Assembly (NCBI RefSeq): GCF_016859285.1
Contig: NC_053417.1
Coordinates: 15,686,206 to 15,750,205 of the forward strand
Direction: 5' to 3'
DNA from: Xiphias gladius
Taxonomy: Eukaryota > Chordata > Actinopteri > Istiophoriformes > Xiphiidae
Length of the DNA: 64,000 bases
Shown here: piece after piece, positions 49,524 to 62,322 of the stretch
How positions within the stretch are numbered: position 1 is the stretch's first letter
Layout of the letters: each line of letters begins with the position of its first letter
Notes under the pieces: model-generated
Told to the model about the DNA's origin: nothing
What the model saw: the letters and a program-made list of their open reading frames with translations, nothing else
Database searches by the model: none
Translations under genes and position numbers: made by a program

Positions 49524-49736
49524 TCTTTATTGGTCGATAAAATACTCAAGCCTGAGCTCGAGTGTAAATTTATTGTTTCCGTGGTCAGTTAGTTGTATGT
49601 GCATGAGTGTGTGTGTGAGTGTGTGTAACAGTATTAAGGCCACAATATCCAGTAAATCGTTCAGACACAGCAGACAAAGCACTATGTTAAAACTTCACTG
49701 TCGTTCGGCTAAGATGGATGGATGAGTTGGGGTGGA

Positions 49737-49768
49737 GTGGTGGTGGTGGTGGTGGTGGTGGTGGTGGG
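49737..49768 (+). repeat. (TGG)n trinucleotide repeat
   Basis: About ten TGG units. The poly-Trp frame it yields is an artefact. Confidence 0.95.
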
Positions 49769-50455
49769 GTGTACGATGTGGGATGGGGTTGGACGGGGGG
49801 GCTATTAAAGGATATAAAGTAGGAAAGGGAGGGAGGGCGAATGAGAGGAAATCAGCAGGAAACAGGCTGTTGAACGGTGCTCAGATCAATACTAATAACC
49901 ACGTAGCCAGAATGAGTTCCTCTCATCCTTAATAACTCACACAGAGTAGGAGAGACATGGAAGCATGCATCGAGAAGAGAGAGTTGAGAATGTGTAGCCT
50001 GTTGGAGGGGAGGTGGAGGAAGGAAAAATTAGTATGAGATTCAAATTTGTCTGTTTTGCAATCTCTTGGTCTCTTGCTTCCTCTTTCTCTTTCTTTTTGT
50101 TTAATAAGAAGGCAGGGCGAACAGACGGCCATGTTTGAGGTGCCGCTTTATCACTGTGGAAACGCTATACCGCCCATCTCCTCCTCCTACAGCTCTCACT
50201 GAGCTCACACAGCTTCAGTCATATTTGGAAGATTAGAGAAGTTTGTGTGTGTGTCTGTGTGTGTGTCTGTGTGTCTCTGTGTGTGTGTGTGCATGGAGTG
50301 TTGGAGTGCCAAACAATTTGTGGTGGATTAGATTGTTCTAAAAGCATCTCTCAATAAGAGCAACAGTGAATGCGTTTGCCCTAATGGCCTGCCATTTTAT
50401 ATTTCTTTGATGAAGTTACAGAGGAGGAGAAAATGGTCAACCCTGCCGTGCTCCT

Positions 50456-50456
<1 letters not shown>

Positions 50457-50507
<51 letters not shown>

Positions 50508-50538
50508 ACGCACACGCACACGCACACGCACACGCACA
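50457..50538 (+). repeat. (CA)n followed by (CACACG)n
   Basis: About 40 bp of CA leads into about seven CACACG hexamers. Alternating purine-pyrimidine throughout, with CpG steps in the second half. Confidence 0.95.
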
Positions 50539-52373
50539 CATGCACAGTACTCTCCATTTTCTGTCTAAGCTGAGGTGCACATAGTAACCTCAGCTAATTC
50601 TGTGTGCCAGAGAGAAACTGAAGCTGCATAATGGTTATCTTCTCACACTTCAGCACACAGTTCCCAGTATGTTTTTTTTTACTGTGTATTTGAACGTATG
50701 AACATATCTGTACACACGACTATGTCAGCCTAACTTGCCAACACTGTACCAAAGCATAATAATGTGATTCCGGCTTACTTTAGAGTGACAATCCCATTTC
50801 ACCCAGGCTTCACAGGTTTGTTGAAATTTCTAGACCTTGATCAAACTCAAACATTTCCACACTCCGTTGAGTTGAAACTTCCCCATGTGAGAGTTTGTGT
50901 GAAAAACAGAGGGGCAGAATAAAGAAAGGGCTTGTCTGATGTCAGATGAGAAAACTAGGCACACATGCAGATATTTCAATGTCGCCTATTGCCTGACAGG
51001 AGGAACAGTGAATCCAGTTTCTTCTTTTTGGTGCCAAATATGACAACCAAAGGCAATAGATCTGTCAAAAGCACAGGCCTTTCCCAGTGTGTTGCATGGT
51101 TGTTTGAAGATCTCTGCAGATCACTTCCAACACAGCAAGTATGTGCGTTGGAGAGTGGACTTGTTATGATTCCCAGATGGCAGACGGTTGATTGTCTGCT
51201 TCAATATACATAGAGCCAAATTTTAGTGCAGAGCTTTCATAAGCTGGTCATTATGGTTAAACTCAAGAGCAGATGGCTCCCTAAAGCCCGGCTTGGAATT
51301 TGCTTCCTACAATAACCACTAGGACATATTGTCTGTAATATTTTTCATGCATTACTTTGGTATGTGAAGACCCTTGGGTACAGAAAAGCAAAAGAGATTA
51401 TATGAATCTTCAGTAAAGAGTAATATGTTGCAATTAATTCAAGTAGTGTTTGTTGATCATGGGTGAACTGTTTTGTATAACCCAGACAATCTGCTCCAAA
51501 AGGCTCCTTGTACTTATCAACAAAACCTGAACCTGAAAGGAAAGTTTAGATGTTTTGAGGACTGCAACACTGACAAATTTGGAAACACAGACTTGAACGA
51601 CTCTTGACCTCATGTTATGATGTGCAACATTATAATAGCATTATTTGCAGCAAACAGACTTGGGCTTAACCAGAGCATCCAAGGTGTAGTAATAGGAATT
51701 GATGTGCAACTTAACAGTTTCCCTGCACAGAAACAGGAAATCTCAAGAACAGAAAAGCTCCTTAACTATGACTCAATACAAGTTGAACAAGGCATATTTC
51801 TTCCAGGTAAGTAATCAAGAATTGTATTAAACTGAACGAGGCATAAGAGGATTCCCCATTGAGTTATTCTGATGAATAACACGATTCTCTACATTTCACT
51901 AACACACATTTAGTTGTCATCAGTGCAACCTTCTATAAAATATGTACTGATCAATAGTCTACCCATACTTATAGATTTTCTCTAGGGCTATCTTCAGACG
52001 GTGCTATAGCTTACCAAACAACAATGATACATATCACCATTGACCCATCCTAATCAATTATTGAATCCTAAGACTTAGACCATGCCTGCATATTTTACAA
52101 CCCCCAATGGCCATATCTATCTATTCCTGCCTTTTCTGTCCCTCCATCTCTTTCTGATATAGACATAGCCAGAGCTTGCCTTTGCAGTCATCCCACAGTA
52201 GAGGGGACATAGTGAATGAAAACCTTTTCTCACTAAAATATGAATATTTTAGTTAAATTCTTGTGAACTCAAAGAAGAATTTAATTGTGGCCCATAAGCA
52301 AAGGAGGTTCTTTGACAATGAAAAATGATTAAACTTATATTTCCTTGATCCTAGAATTTTAATCCTGTTTTTG

Positions 52374-52455
52374 TGAAACACTTTGAGGTGCTTTACTGCA
52401 TGACAGGTTCTATACAAATAAAGATGTAATTATGATGATGATGATTATTATTATA
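52374..52455 (+). mobile_element. L2-type LINE 3' tail with (GAT)n/(TTA)n end
   Basis: GAAACACTTTGAGGTGCTTT ... GGTTCTATACAAATAAAGAT followed by ATGATGATGATTATTATTA. This matches the AAGCGCTTTGAG...GCTATACAAATAAA-(trimer)n signature of L2 elements. Only the tail remains. Confidence 0.8.
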
Positions 52456-53299
52456 GTTATAGGCCTAATCATTGTTATTAGTAGTAGTACTTGTAGTAGT
52501 AGTAGCTCATAGACCATGAGGAATAAAAAAAACAAAGCTAGAGGTCGGGTCACCAAAACTGAATAAAACTTGTCATCAAACAGGTAAGTATCTGTCTAGG
52601 ATGACAAATAAAATAATCAGTAGTCTAGAACAAGCTGTAGACCTGTATGTCACTGCCAGTGCTCAACAGAAAGACAAACTCTTAAGAAGTAACTGTGAGT
52701 CTAAAAAAGTATTGAATCTCAGGGAGTCTGCACAGTTGGTTTCAGTTACTTTTGAGACAAACTTTGAAGCAGTATGTTGCCAAGCTGGGCGGGTTTCCTC
52801 ACTTTTTTTTTTAAACCCGCTTAGAAATAGAAAAAACGACGCTCCATATAACTTCAGAACTTGACTGAGAATCATCGTACTTTTAAGTTTTCTTCAGTAT
52901 CGATGAAATTTTTTGACAGTTATCAGTAAATAAAATGGTACATAGCAAACAGAAACTGCTAATGACAAATTCGGCATACTTTATTTTCTAAAATGTAAAC
53001 ACATATAGGCTAAAAAACGGGGCTCAGGTTGAAGCCCATCGAGTAAGAGTAAGTCACACAATCAAAACAACCTGTTTGAAAGATAGATTGATATTTAAAT
53101 TATGCTCTGATTTGGGTATTTTCGGTCATTTGGTAAATGTGACAACAATGCTGTGAAGGTGGAAGGAGTCCCCTTTTCCCCTCGAGTTACAGCTTTGGTC
53201 CACAACATCAACGTGTGCTGCCATTAAATTAAAAAGAAGAAGAGTTAGTTGATCTCGCCATGTTCGCCGTTTTGCGAGCTAGCTAAAAAGCTGGTGGTA

Positions 53300-54520
53300 C
53301 CATTGAAATGAACAAAAACTGTATAACGTTTTCAACACCCACATTCCCGAGGGAAGGGTAAAGTTTTGGAGACGAGGAGACACAACCTTTCGTAGTAGTC
53401 TGCGTTAGAGGAAGAGGCAAAATATTGCTTGAATATTTCTGAGAATTGGATTTGTGTGACAGTGCCAGAAACGTAGGTATTTATGCTTATATAAAGCTTT
53501 ACCTGGTAGCTAAGCTAACTGCTTGCCATCAGTGGTAGGGTGTGGGGGGAATAAGTCCCGATACTAGTAATATTATACAGGCTTGAAAGGATTTAAAGAT
53601 TAGCTACAGTTGAAATAATTGAAGGACGGCTTTCACCTCTTGTATTAATTTCAATAACTGTTATTTTAAGGTCAGGTTGGTGAGGGTGAAGCCCGAGATG
53701 GAGGACTTCTACAGTGCCATAGCATAAAAAGGATGAATACAACACTACAAACTGTAAGTGAAAAACTTCATATTTATATTTCGCATGTGTACGTGTGTTT
53801 GTGTTGGCCGCCGTGCCATTGCTGGACCTATGGCATTGTTTGTTGTGACCCCTGCGGAAGTTGAGTCTAATCTGCGGATGAGTTTGTTGTGGTTAGACCA
53901 TTGCCTCAGTTAAACTTTTACTGCAGTGGCCTCATTAATTTAATTCACATTAATAAAGTTATCCATTCTGTAGCCTTGGTTTTTGCAGCAAGTCTGTTCA
54001 ATACACTGGCTTTGTATTTACATGTCTGAATGATGCTTCCTTACTATCACTAGGTCGAGATGCTTGTGACTTTCTCTGTGTGCAAGATTTATAGAACTCA
54101 ACCCTGCCAAAACACACTGGAGTTAATTGGCGTTTTGCATGGTAGCATGGTTAAATGTGTTATGTAGTATTTTGTATTGCAGTTTTAGTCCTTTGGCCTA
54201 TTTGCATTTGGTGTTTGGTCAGATTAGATCAAAGAACTAGTCAGAACTATGGAGAGTAACATTGTTATACTTCCTTTTGCTGTAGGTTGCAGTTTTTGTG
54301 TAATTCTGGCATGAAATATACTATACTATTTACCTTCTATTTTGACTTACCTAAATGAATGTAATGTGTATTTTTATGCAGAGGCAGAGTGAAAATAAAA
54401 AACGGCTTGGGACTTTTGACTCAGACTGGGCCAACAAAACCCACCTGGAGACATAACTACCAGCCATACTGACCATGTCACACTATACAAGAGTTACATA
54501 ATAAACAGATTTTATTTTTT
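53300..54520 (+). ncRNA. Candidate three-exon short transcript with spliced micro-ORF
   Basis: Inference from splice-like signals only. Proposed exon 1 ends at 53472 (GAAAC|GTAGGT), exon 2 is 53671-53753 (TTTTAAG acceptor, AACT|GTAAGT donor), and exon 3 starts at 54382 (TTTTTATGCAG) with AATAAA at 54500-54505. Joining exons 2 and 3 yields a 31-codon frame that opens at the ATG 53733 (MNTTLQT) and ends in exon 3 (...KTHLET, stop). Another ATG upstream gives only 9 codons (MEDFYSAIA). The 53.2-53.4 kb area has scattered CpGs. It could instead be the 5' UTR of a gene beyond the window, or nothing. Confidence 0.3.
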
Positions 54521-54529
54521 AAATTAACT

Positions 54530-57500
54530 ATGATTATTTGTAGATCTATAGGTAGAATAAAAACATGAAATAGAAAATTTGTGAGGTGGACAAAATATCA
54601 GAAACCTCCTTTCATATAACACAGTCCACTATAACATTGCCATTATCTCAAAAGCTACCCTGTGACTGAGTCAGCACAAAAACTGAGTATTAAGGTAACT
54701 GTTTTTAACTTTGTTCACTGTATCAAACCAATTTCTGCAGTGGCTCACCAGGAAATCCCCTGGTACTGGCGACGGAAACTTTGACCCTAATCGCATATTT
54801 TAGGCATATTACGTGTACTAGTGGGATATTTGCTGTTGATCAGATTATTTGATGATCATGAGCGCTTGGCACTCTATATCAATAAAAAAAACAGTTATCA
54901 TCAAGGTTTATCATGAATAATTCTGGCTTGCCTTTCACTTCAGTCTAAAAGAAAAATACATTACACGAAGCTAGAGGCGTTAACATAGGAGTAGATGAGT
55001 AGGAGACTGCAGCCTACAAGATTACTAAAACTAAGGTCATTTTCTATGTAATTTCGTTGTGGTTTGTGTTAGCAGGTGTGCCATTTGCTGAATATAAGCC
55101 TGTGCTTATTGTGACCTGTTAAATATGTGGCTATGAAAGTTAAGGCATATTTCAGCTTCTGATGAGCTGCTGTGATTAGACCTTGGCAACTATCGCACTG
55201 ATGCATGGAGCTCTCGTTGACATTAAATAAATCTGTAGACTCTCAGCTTTGTCAACCTAAATGATTTTCTCTCTGTGACAGATTCATAGAACTAATAGAA
55301 ATCCTGGCATACATACAAGTCATTTGGTTAATATGGAAAACAAAACCTTTTGTCCTGTTGTTTCAGTTCCATGAACGGCAGCATGGTTCTTTATTTGGTT
55401 CTAGTGTGGGTATTTTTTACATTCTGAAAAGGGAAATGACGGTATGCTTTTTGCATCCTGGTGTGACTTGCATCAATGAACAAGATGTTTTCACACATGT
55501 GTGAGCCATATTATGTGCACTACTGAGTGGTCATTAGGAAATTCCATGGTCATCAGAGCTTGGTATAGACCCTTTTCATGGTACATTTCATGAACATTTT
55601 GACTTGTCATTGAAGGAAAAACACAGGTGTTACCAATATCACCAACAATGTCTCAGTTCCTTTATGTGTCCCAGTAAACTATACCAGCACAATATCAGAG
55701 CCCTGAAACTGGCTCACATAAATATAGTTCTTATGAATGTTATTAATTACACCGTTGCTTTTCCTGCTAGGAAAAGTGCAAATGTCTGCCTTGGAAAAAA
55801 GTCTATGTGCATATAAAGTTGTATTACAAACTTTTGTTGTTAGTATTGAGGTTTATGATGAATAATTTTTGCTTTGGTTTCACCTTTAATGTGATAGCTA
55901 AAATCAATTTCATTTAGGTTTCAAAAGATTTTTGTAATACAAAAACAATAATATAAAAAGTCAACAGGGGTGAATACTTTTGTAATTCTCTTGATTTTTA
56001 TGTGTGATGGCCAGACCAAACTGAGAGAGCTGAATGATTTGAGTGGGTTGTTTGTGTGTGCGTGCATGCATGCGCTCTGACTCACACGTGTGAAGTGGGT
56101 GTGGACACGGGAACTAATGGTGACTTATTAACATCATAATTCAGCCAGGCAGGACAACTAATCACTGAGACCTCAGATTGACCAGCCACAGGGGGTGATG
56201 GATGAAGCCCGTGTGTGTGTATATATGTGTGTTTATGTGTTGATGTGTGTGTGTGTGTGCAGCTGCACGTGTGTGTTTGTGTGCCTGGGTGTGTTAGTTA
56301 TAGATGGGTTGTGTGGAGGTCCTTTCACACTGAGATGTCTCCTAATCAGTCTTAATGATTAGGCTCCATTGATTAGGTGCATTGATGAGAATGGGATTGT
56401 GGGTGTAGGTCGTGGCAATACCCCAACGATATCCTGTCCATTTCAGAATTTGAAGACGGTATAGTTAGACTGGAAAGCAAATCCCTATGTCTCTGCTTAT
56501 GTGTGGGTGTGTGTTTGCATGTGTGCCACTGATTAGTATGTTCATATATGTGCTTTTATGTGTGTTGGGTCTGTCGTCTGGCTTTAGCTCAGGGAGGGCT
56601 GAGCTGAGGCTGTTTGTCACAAGGAACTCTATAGAGAGGAGTGTGTGGACGTTCCTTCTCCTGTCTTCTCCTCGTCTGTCTGTGTCTCCATCCATATCTT
56701 GGCCTCCTCCCTCAGCGATGCCACTCATCCATCTCTGGCCCAGTCAGGGCTGTTTACACTCATTTAGCTGCAGCGGAGGTGCAGCTAGGGCAGGACTTGA
56801 GGTATTTATAGGCAGCAGGAAAATAAGAGAGTAAACGGGAAACACAAGAAGAAAACAGGAAAATTGTGTTGACATAATTTGGGCCGTTATTTTAGAGGAC
56901 TACCATGTGACAGGCAAAAACAAAAAGTCAATTTTCAAGTCAAATACCTTGTCAGTCACCAAGAACTGCAGATAGCTGAGATTGAGATTTCCATGATGGC
57001 ATCTGCTCCCTTAAGCCTGCAGTTATTGATACCAATGTAAGCAGGGAAGTTATACTGCAGAGATAATTTCGTACATGTCTGATAGGAGTTATTCTTAATA
57101 TGGACGTTTCCCCACCCTTCCTTTTTCTCTCTCTCCGTCCCTTTGCAAGTGGCGAGGACCAGCGGAAGAGAGGAAGAGACAAACTGAATTACTGTTCTTT
57201 TCATCATCCGTGACCAGCGAGCCGTCTGATAACCCTGATCTCATTATGAACGCTAATTGTTAAGTCCTCCCTTCTCTCATCCTCTCATCCTCTCTTCTTC
57301 GCCATACACACTTTTAGGACTATCTCAGTGAGTGGAAGCCTCTCTCTCTCCCTCTCTCTCTCTGTTTGTCTAAGTATTTTGCTTCCTGCCTGCTAATGGC
57401 ACAAACTTCAGGGAGAGGCCCAATATCCACTTTTAGCATAATCATTCTCAGCATGGGCAGCAACATGAGAGATTTATGGTCTGCTGAATGCAGTCTGGCA

Positions 57501-59440
57501 AATCTTCCAGCTTCAACTGATACTTGTAACTGTCTGTTTTCCCTAACCATCTCCATCCTGCCCCCCCTTCTCTCTTTCCACTCATTCTTGCAGTCGCTGT
57601 GTTCACTTCTTTGTATATATGTGTGTAGCCGCATGTGCATCCATTTATTTTTTGCTGTATAATTATGTATTCTATTTTTGTACCTCTTCTTTTTTTTTTA
57701 ATTTTTTTTCTCTTTCTCAAACAAAAAAATCTTCAAATTACACCTATTTTTTCTTTGTAATAATTTGTTTTAAATATATTCAACATATCTGGTGTCCTTG
57801 GTTTAACTGGCTGAAGTCCTGAATATGGGACAAGGGAGCATCAGCCATGTTTTGATTATTGGTTTCCTCTATGTTCCTGCTGTGAGTAATGACCACGACT
57901 TTTAATGGGGTCTTACCAGTGTCCTGCTATTAATTAAAGCTTGATTGGAAGAATAAATTAATCTAACTGTGGTCTGCCTGATCAATAACCCATATGAGGG
58001 CTCCATTAAGCACCAAGGGCTGAGCACTCTGCATGTGATATGTGTGTGTTGAAGGAGTTAGGGGAGTCAAATGGGCCTCTTAGATTACGAGTGACTTTCA
58101 CCCCTATTAATCATAACAACCTCATCAAGTCATGGGAGGTGTGCGTGCACTTGTGTGCGTCTGCAGCCATCCATCCATGCAGCAGTATTTTTTTTTAAAC
58201 ACAGTCTTTAATTGATCATTGAGTTCTTCACACAGACAGCTAACAGATGGTATTTCGCGCATATAAGTCAGGAAAATCTGACATTTTTCACTTGAATCAC
58301 TGAAAATCTGCTATGCAACAAAGCCAAATGGTATTTTCAGGGCTTGACGCATACTTTTCTCTGAAGGAGCACATGTGCTCCTAAGTTGACCAAGACTAGG
58401 TCAAAACCTAATATATGGCTGGACCGCCCTTTATCTGTTCATTTCACTCCTACTCTCTGTTCTCACATATACAGTATTTTAATACAGGGGAATTCCCAAT
58501 AAAGCTGTTCTCATTTACATTTTTTTGTTTCTGTTGTTAGACAACGGAACAAGGATGAAATAGTGACTGAAATGTGGCCCATTAAGACTACATGTTAACC
58601 CTCAGTAACTTCCAAGTCATTTCCATGCTGCTGCTCTGCACTGCTAAAATCCTGATTTTGTAACTGTGACGACGTCTGACAAAATCACCATGCACATACG
58701 TTAAAGACAACAGCTTTACTGTGATTTTGACTATATTTACTTATAAAATGATGACTCACAGAGAAAGTAAGAAGCTCACTCACGTCTATGCAGCTGCCAT
58801 GTGGTCAATTGAATGAGACGCTACGAAACGTGTGCACTGTTGAGCCCTGATTTTAAAATTCAGATGAAATGCTAATCCAAAATCCAGAGTCAGTTTAATA
58901 TGCGGGCCCAACTTTGTCAGAATAGTTCTGCTGAGGAGCTTCATAAAAGTGGAAATATCAAATCAGCTAATGATGAATTCTCAAAAACAGGTTAGGAGAG
59001 TTATATTTAAAGTGATATCATTAGTAGGCTTTGATGTTCTAACAACCTCTTAAATTGAAAACCTAACATAAAACGTGTCAAGGCAGACCTGTGAAAATGG
59101 CACCTGTTTGAAATGTAATTAGGTGTTTCCATTTGATTTAAAATTAATGAGACTTAAGCATTAAGAGTGCGTGGAAAATGAGTAGTTATTGCATGATTGG
59201 TGTATTAAAGAAAATGCATTCTCATTGAGCTTGTATTTTACATATGATTACATAGTCAGTGTCCCACTTTTGCCTCATAGTAAGGGGTTCAAATACCCGT
59301 TTACATTTTGACTCTGGTTCAGGAAAAGCTATGTGACTGTTTAAACTAAACAGGGTTTATACCCTTGAGAACATGAATTTGCTCAGAAAGGTTTACAGCA
59401 ATCTTCCAATAGGATCATGAAATACAGTATCTTCAGCGTA
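54530..59440. other. Intergenic, repeat-poor blocks at 56-58 kb
   Basis: No gene recognised. 56,100-56,420 and 57,880-58,150 have repeated ATTAG/TTAATGATTAG/TTAATTAAAG and CTGTGGTC words, no low complexity apart from short TG stretches, and balanced composition, suggestive of regulatory sequence. MITE copy 2 lies at 55,601-55,771. Confidence 0.4.
55601..55771. mobile_element. Short MITE, copy 2 (GACTTGTCAT family)
   Basis: Starts GACTTGTCATTGAAGGAAAA and ends TTGCTTTTCCTGCTAG. It shares AATGTCTCAGTT, GTGTCCCAGTAAAC, TACCAG and CCCTGAAACTG with copy 1 at 18,521-18,714 in the same order. Confidence 0.65.
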
Positions 59441-59477
59441 AGGTTGACGTTACGGCCTGAGGGCGACAAGTAGTATC

Positions 59478-59720
59478 AGTATCATCAGTGTGGACGATGC
59501 TGTCATTCAACTTCTCCACAGACCCCTCTCCCATCTGGAAAAGCTTGGTTGTACTGTGAGAGTCATGTTCTTTGACTGTGCATTCAAGAACATACAACAT
59601 ACAACATACAGCCCTCACTCTTGTGGGATTACGTGGGGGTGGATCACCGCCTCACCACCTGGATTCTGGACTACCTAACAAACAGACCACAGTATGAGAG
59701 GTTAAAGGACTGTGTGTCTG
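59478..59720 (+). pseudogene. Broken LINE reverse-transcriptase fragment
   Basis: Two frames each carry a piece of a LINE reverse transcriptase. One (from 59,490) reads DDAVIQLLHRPLSHLEKLG then VRVMFFDCAFKNIQ, the remnant of the FxDfSSAFNTIQ motif. The other (from 59,621) reads VDHRLTTWILDYLTNRPQY and RLKDCVSDTT. This pair is typical of L2/Rex1-like fish LINEs. It is frameshifted and lacks the YADD block, so it is dead. A poly-T run at 59,889-59,909 follows. Confidence 0.75.
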
Positions 59721-59888
59721 ACACCACAAATACCAGTGGACAGCAATATGTGCAATATTTCTGTGTAAGACATGCAACTTCTTTCCTCACCATTGCTCGA
59801 CATATGTGCAATAAAACACTTTATGTAAACAATGTGAAATAAATATTATTCTTGTAAACAGTGTGCATTATTACACCTCATGATGCAA

Positions 59889-59909
59889 TTTTTTTTTTTT
59901 TTTTTTTTT
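59889..59909 (+). repeat. Poly-T run
   Basis: About 21 T residues. It could be the poly-A tail of a minus-strand retroposon, but no body is recognisable. Confidence 0.8.
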
Positions 59910-59914
59910 CTGAC

Positions 59915-61730
59915 GCAGTGCAAGAGGAAAAGTCAAGATCAACAAACTGGATGATTCATCCTCTGGGGACCATAAACATCTTTAGCACATTTGATAGAAA
60001 TGCACTTATTAATTTTCATGATACAATAAAATAAACCAAAGTGTAAGGCAAGGTCACTTGCTGACCTTATGCTGGTGCTAGATGAAGGTTCAGGGCGTCT
60101 CCCAAAACATCAACTTAAAAAATGCCATATTTCATATATTCCAACATATTTTTAGGACAAGTGTTCATTCCAAATTTGGTGGCATTTGGCTTTATCTTTT
60201 CTGAAACAAAGTCTTTTACCGACAGATGACCTACCAATATCACCATACCTGTACATAACCAAACGAGCGGGGCTAAAACTGGGTAACTCCAGACTTCTTG
60301 TGCTCTACGTACGGTAGGACAGATAAACATAATAGATATGCTATAAAATATTTGATACGTTGACAAAATAAAGTTTACCTTCAATTAATCCTTTGTATCA
60401 GTTCATACATTTTGAGTGGCTTCAAGGCTGAGGTGATACAAAAGATAGAGACATATATGACTCACAGGTTTCCAGTTTCTCTCTGAGTAAGCCATCAATT
60501 GTCATTTTAATTTCCTGTTGCACAGATTTATTCAATATGCCTCTTGACTAACTTGGCTTCTCTTCTTAGGATTTACCCCCCTACACACACACACAGGCAC
60601 ACACACCATGTAGTTCTCATTTAAATATGCATTACACTGTTTCACCATGAGAGCTTGCACAGATTGGGGCTAGTCAGACTTACAGAAGTGCAAACAGCAG
60701 TAGGTGCTTGTGAATACACTGTTGTTTCTTAGGAAGTGTTGCAGTGCTTGTTAGTCTGGTAAATTGTTTTTTTTACCCCTCTTGCTAATGATTCATTTGT
60801 TGTTGGAGATGTTTTCCTTGCAGCCTGAAAAACTGATAATCAAAATCCCTGCTCTAATTTCATTACAGCATTTTAAATATGCCCCATACTGGTCTCTTTC
60901 CATTCTACTCCTTTGCTCTGCATTGCATTCCATTTCAGAATAAAGAAACCAATAATCCAAAATCCATCTTGGGCCATGCATAACTGAATGTCTTACATAA
61001 AGATGTCAGAATGACTATACTGCTTCCCATTTTGCTCCCTCTTTTTGCATTGTGTGTGTCTCTGTGCAAAAGTGTGTGTCTGTGTGAACATCTATGCTAT
61101 TGTGTGGCTTTCCACGGTTTAATGGAAAACCTCGCTTGGTTTCCTCAATCTCATTATTTGATAGACCAGATGAGAAATAGATTTATGATTCAGATTAATA
61201 ACGTTAGCCAGAGTTCATTGTTTCCGCCAGTCAGCCGAACAACTTCATATCAGTCCCACTAATGCTTCTGAAACACCGGTGCTGTGTGTTTAATAATATC
61301 ATTGTTAGAAAAGCCATTCGTTCTCATTTGAGCAGCAAGTCTCATTTGGTAGGATGGAGTAGCTCTCCACCTCACCAATCCTGCCTAGACTACAGGGAAT
61401 ACCAGTCAAATGAAGGATAGAAATAGCAATATTTCTACCATTACGGTGTGCAGATCTCTAAGAGTCTGTTTTGTAATATAGGAATAAAATGTATTGAGAG
61501 AATATTTTGAAGACTTTATGGAAAAGAGATTAAAACAAAATTTTCTTCCACTGTGCCAACTTCTTAGTAGTACATGTGCATTTATGAGTTGAGATTATAG
61601 CTATCCAATATTTGTAGGGTAAAGCATGAGAGAGATTAGTTGTGTAATCTGAACGAGATGTATTTCAAGTGCTACAGTGCAAAAAAGGAGAATGTGATAC
61701 ACTATGTATAATAGCCACCAATATGGGATA
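59915..61730. other. Gene-free; fragment of the 17-kb repeat family near 59,940
   Basis: 59,920-60,000 carries GAGGAAAAGTCAAGATCA and CATCCTCTGGGGACCATAAA, related to the element at 17,040-17,520. The rest has no supported feature. Confidence 0.45.
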
Positions 61731-61735
61731 CACAT

Positions 61736-62175
61736 GGTATCTGCGGGTCTTGAAAAGTCTTAATTAAAGTTTAAAATAAAGTTTAAATTTCATTACCAAA
61801 AGGTCTTAATTTTCTTTTTGTTTTGCTTGTCATAGGTAGTGACGTTACTTCCAAATTGCTTCTTTATTGGATTTGGAGCTGTGGGGAGTCATTATACATA
61901 TATACTTTAAACTACAAGTGAGATTGTAGTGAGAATGGATTGTGCTGAACAAGGATTTTTAATTCTTTTTTTAAATTTTTTTTTTTAATGGAAGTACTGA
62001 AAAAAAAGCAAATAATTATAAATAAATCTAGGCTTTGTCATCCCCACTGGCTTTCCATCTGTACTTTCATACTTTGTGCAGTATGTCCTTCAAAGAGGTA
62101 TTACATTTCATTCTATGTGATATTAAAAAGGTCTTAAAAAGTCTTGATTTTAACTTGGTGAACCCTGCAGAAACC
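61736..62175. mobile_element. MITE with GGTTTCTGCAGGGTT-like termini
   Basis: The left end ATGGTATCTGCGGGTCTTGAA is mirrored by AACCCTGCAGAAACCT at the right. Interior repeats AGGTCTTAA/AAAGTCTTGA words on both sides, with no coding sequence. Looks like a non-autonomous DNA transposon familiar from fish genomes (recall). Confidence 0.6.
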
Positions 62176-62257
62176 TTGGATAAAGTAATAATGTTGCTGA
62201 ATTTATTTGTTGAGCAAGAGCACATTGAGTTTCTTATTTGCAGAGTCAGAGTTACAG

Positions 62258-62322
62258 TATACGCCAATCAGCCACAACATTAAAACCTGTTAAACATTTT
62301 AATGTTGTGGCTGATCGCTATA
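62258..62322. repeat. 65-bp near-perfect inverted repeat (collapsed MITE)
   Basis: Left arm 62258-62285 (core ATCAGCCACAACATTAAAA) and right arm 62297-62322 (core TTTTAATGTTGTGGCTGAT) are reverse complements with an 11-base loop. The core matches the CAGCCACAACATTA terminus of a common fish DNA element, so this looks like two terminal repeats left after loss of the interior. Confidence 0.8.

Larger units (their letters stand above)
47351..53180. other. Gene-free region with simple repeats
   Basis: No coding exon recognised. Microsatellites are at 48,893-48,930, 49,435-49,523, 49,737-49,768, 50,243-50,292 and 50,457-50,538, with a LINE tail at 52,374-52,455. Remaining stretches show no feature I can support. 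Confidence 0.5.

Noticed and set aside
49732-49932. Open frame starting MEWWWWWW
   Set aside because: Produced by the (TGG)n repeat; no homology or gene context.
56465-57720. Several overlapping 70-115-codon frames in both strands
   Set aside because: No conserved motifs, mutually overlapping, and no flanking splice structure. The area looks like non-coding unique DNA.
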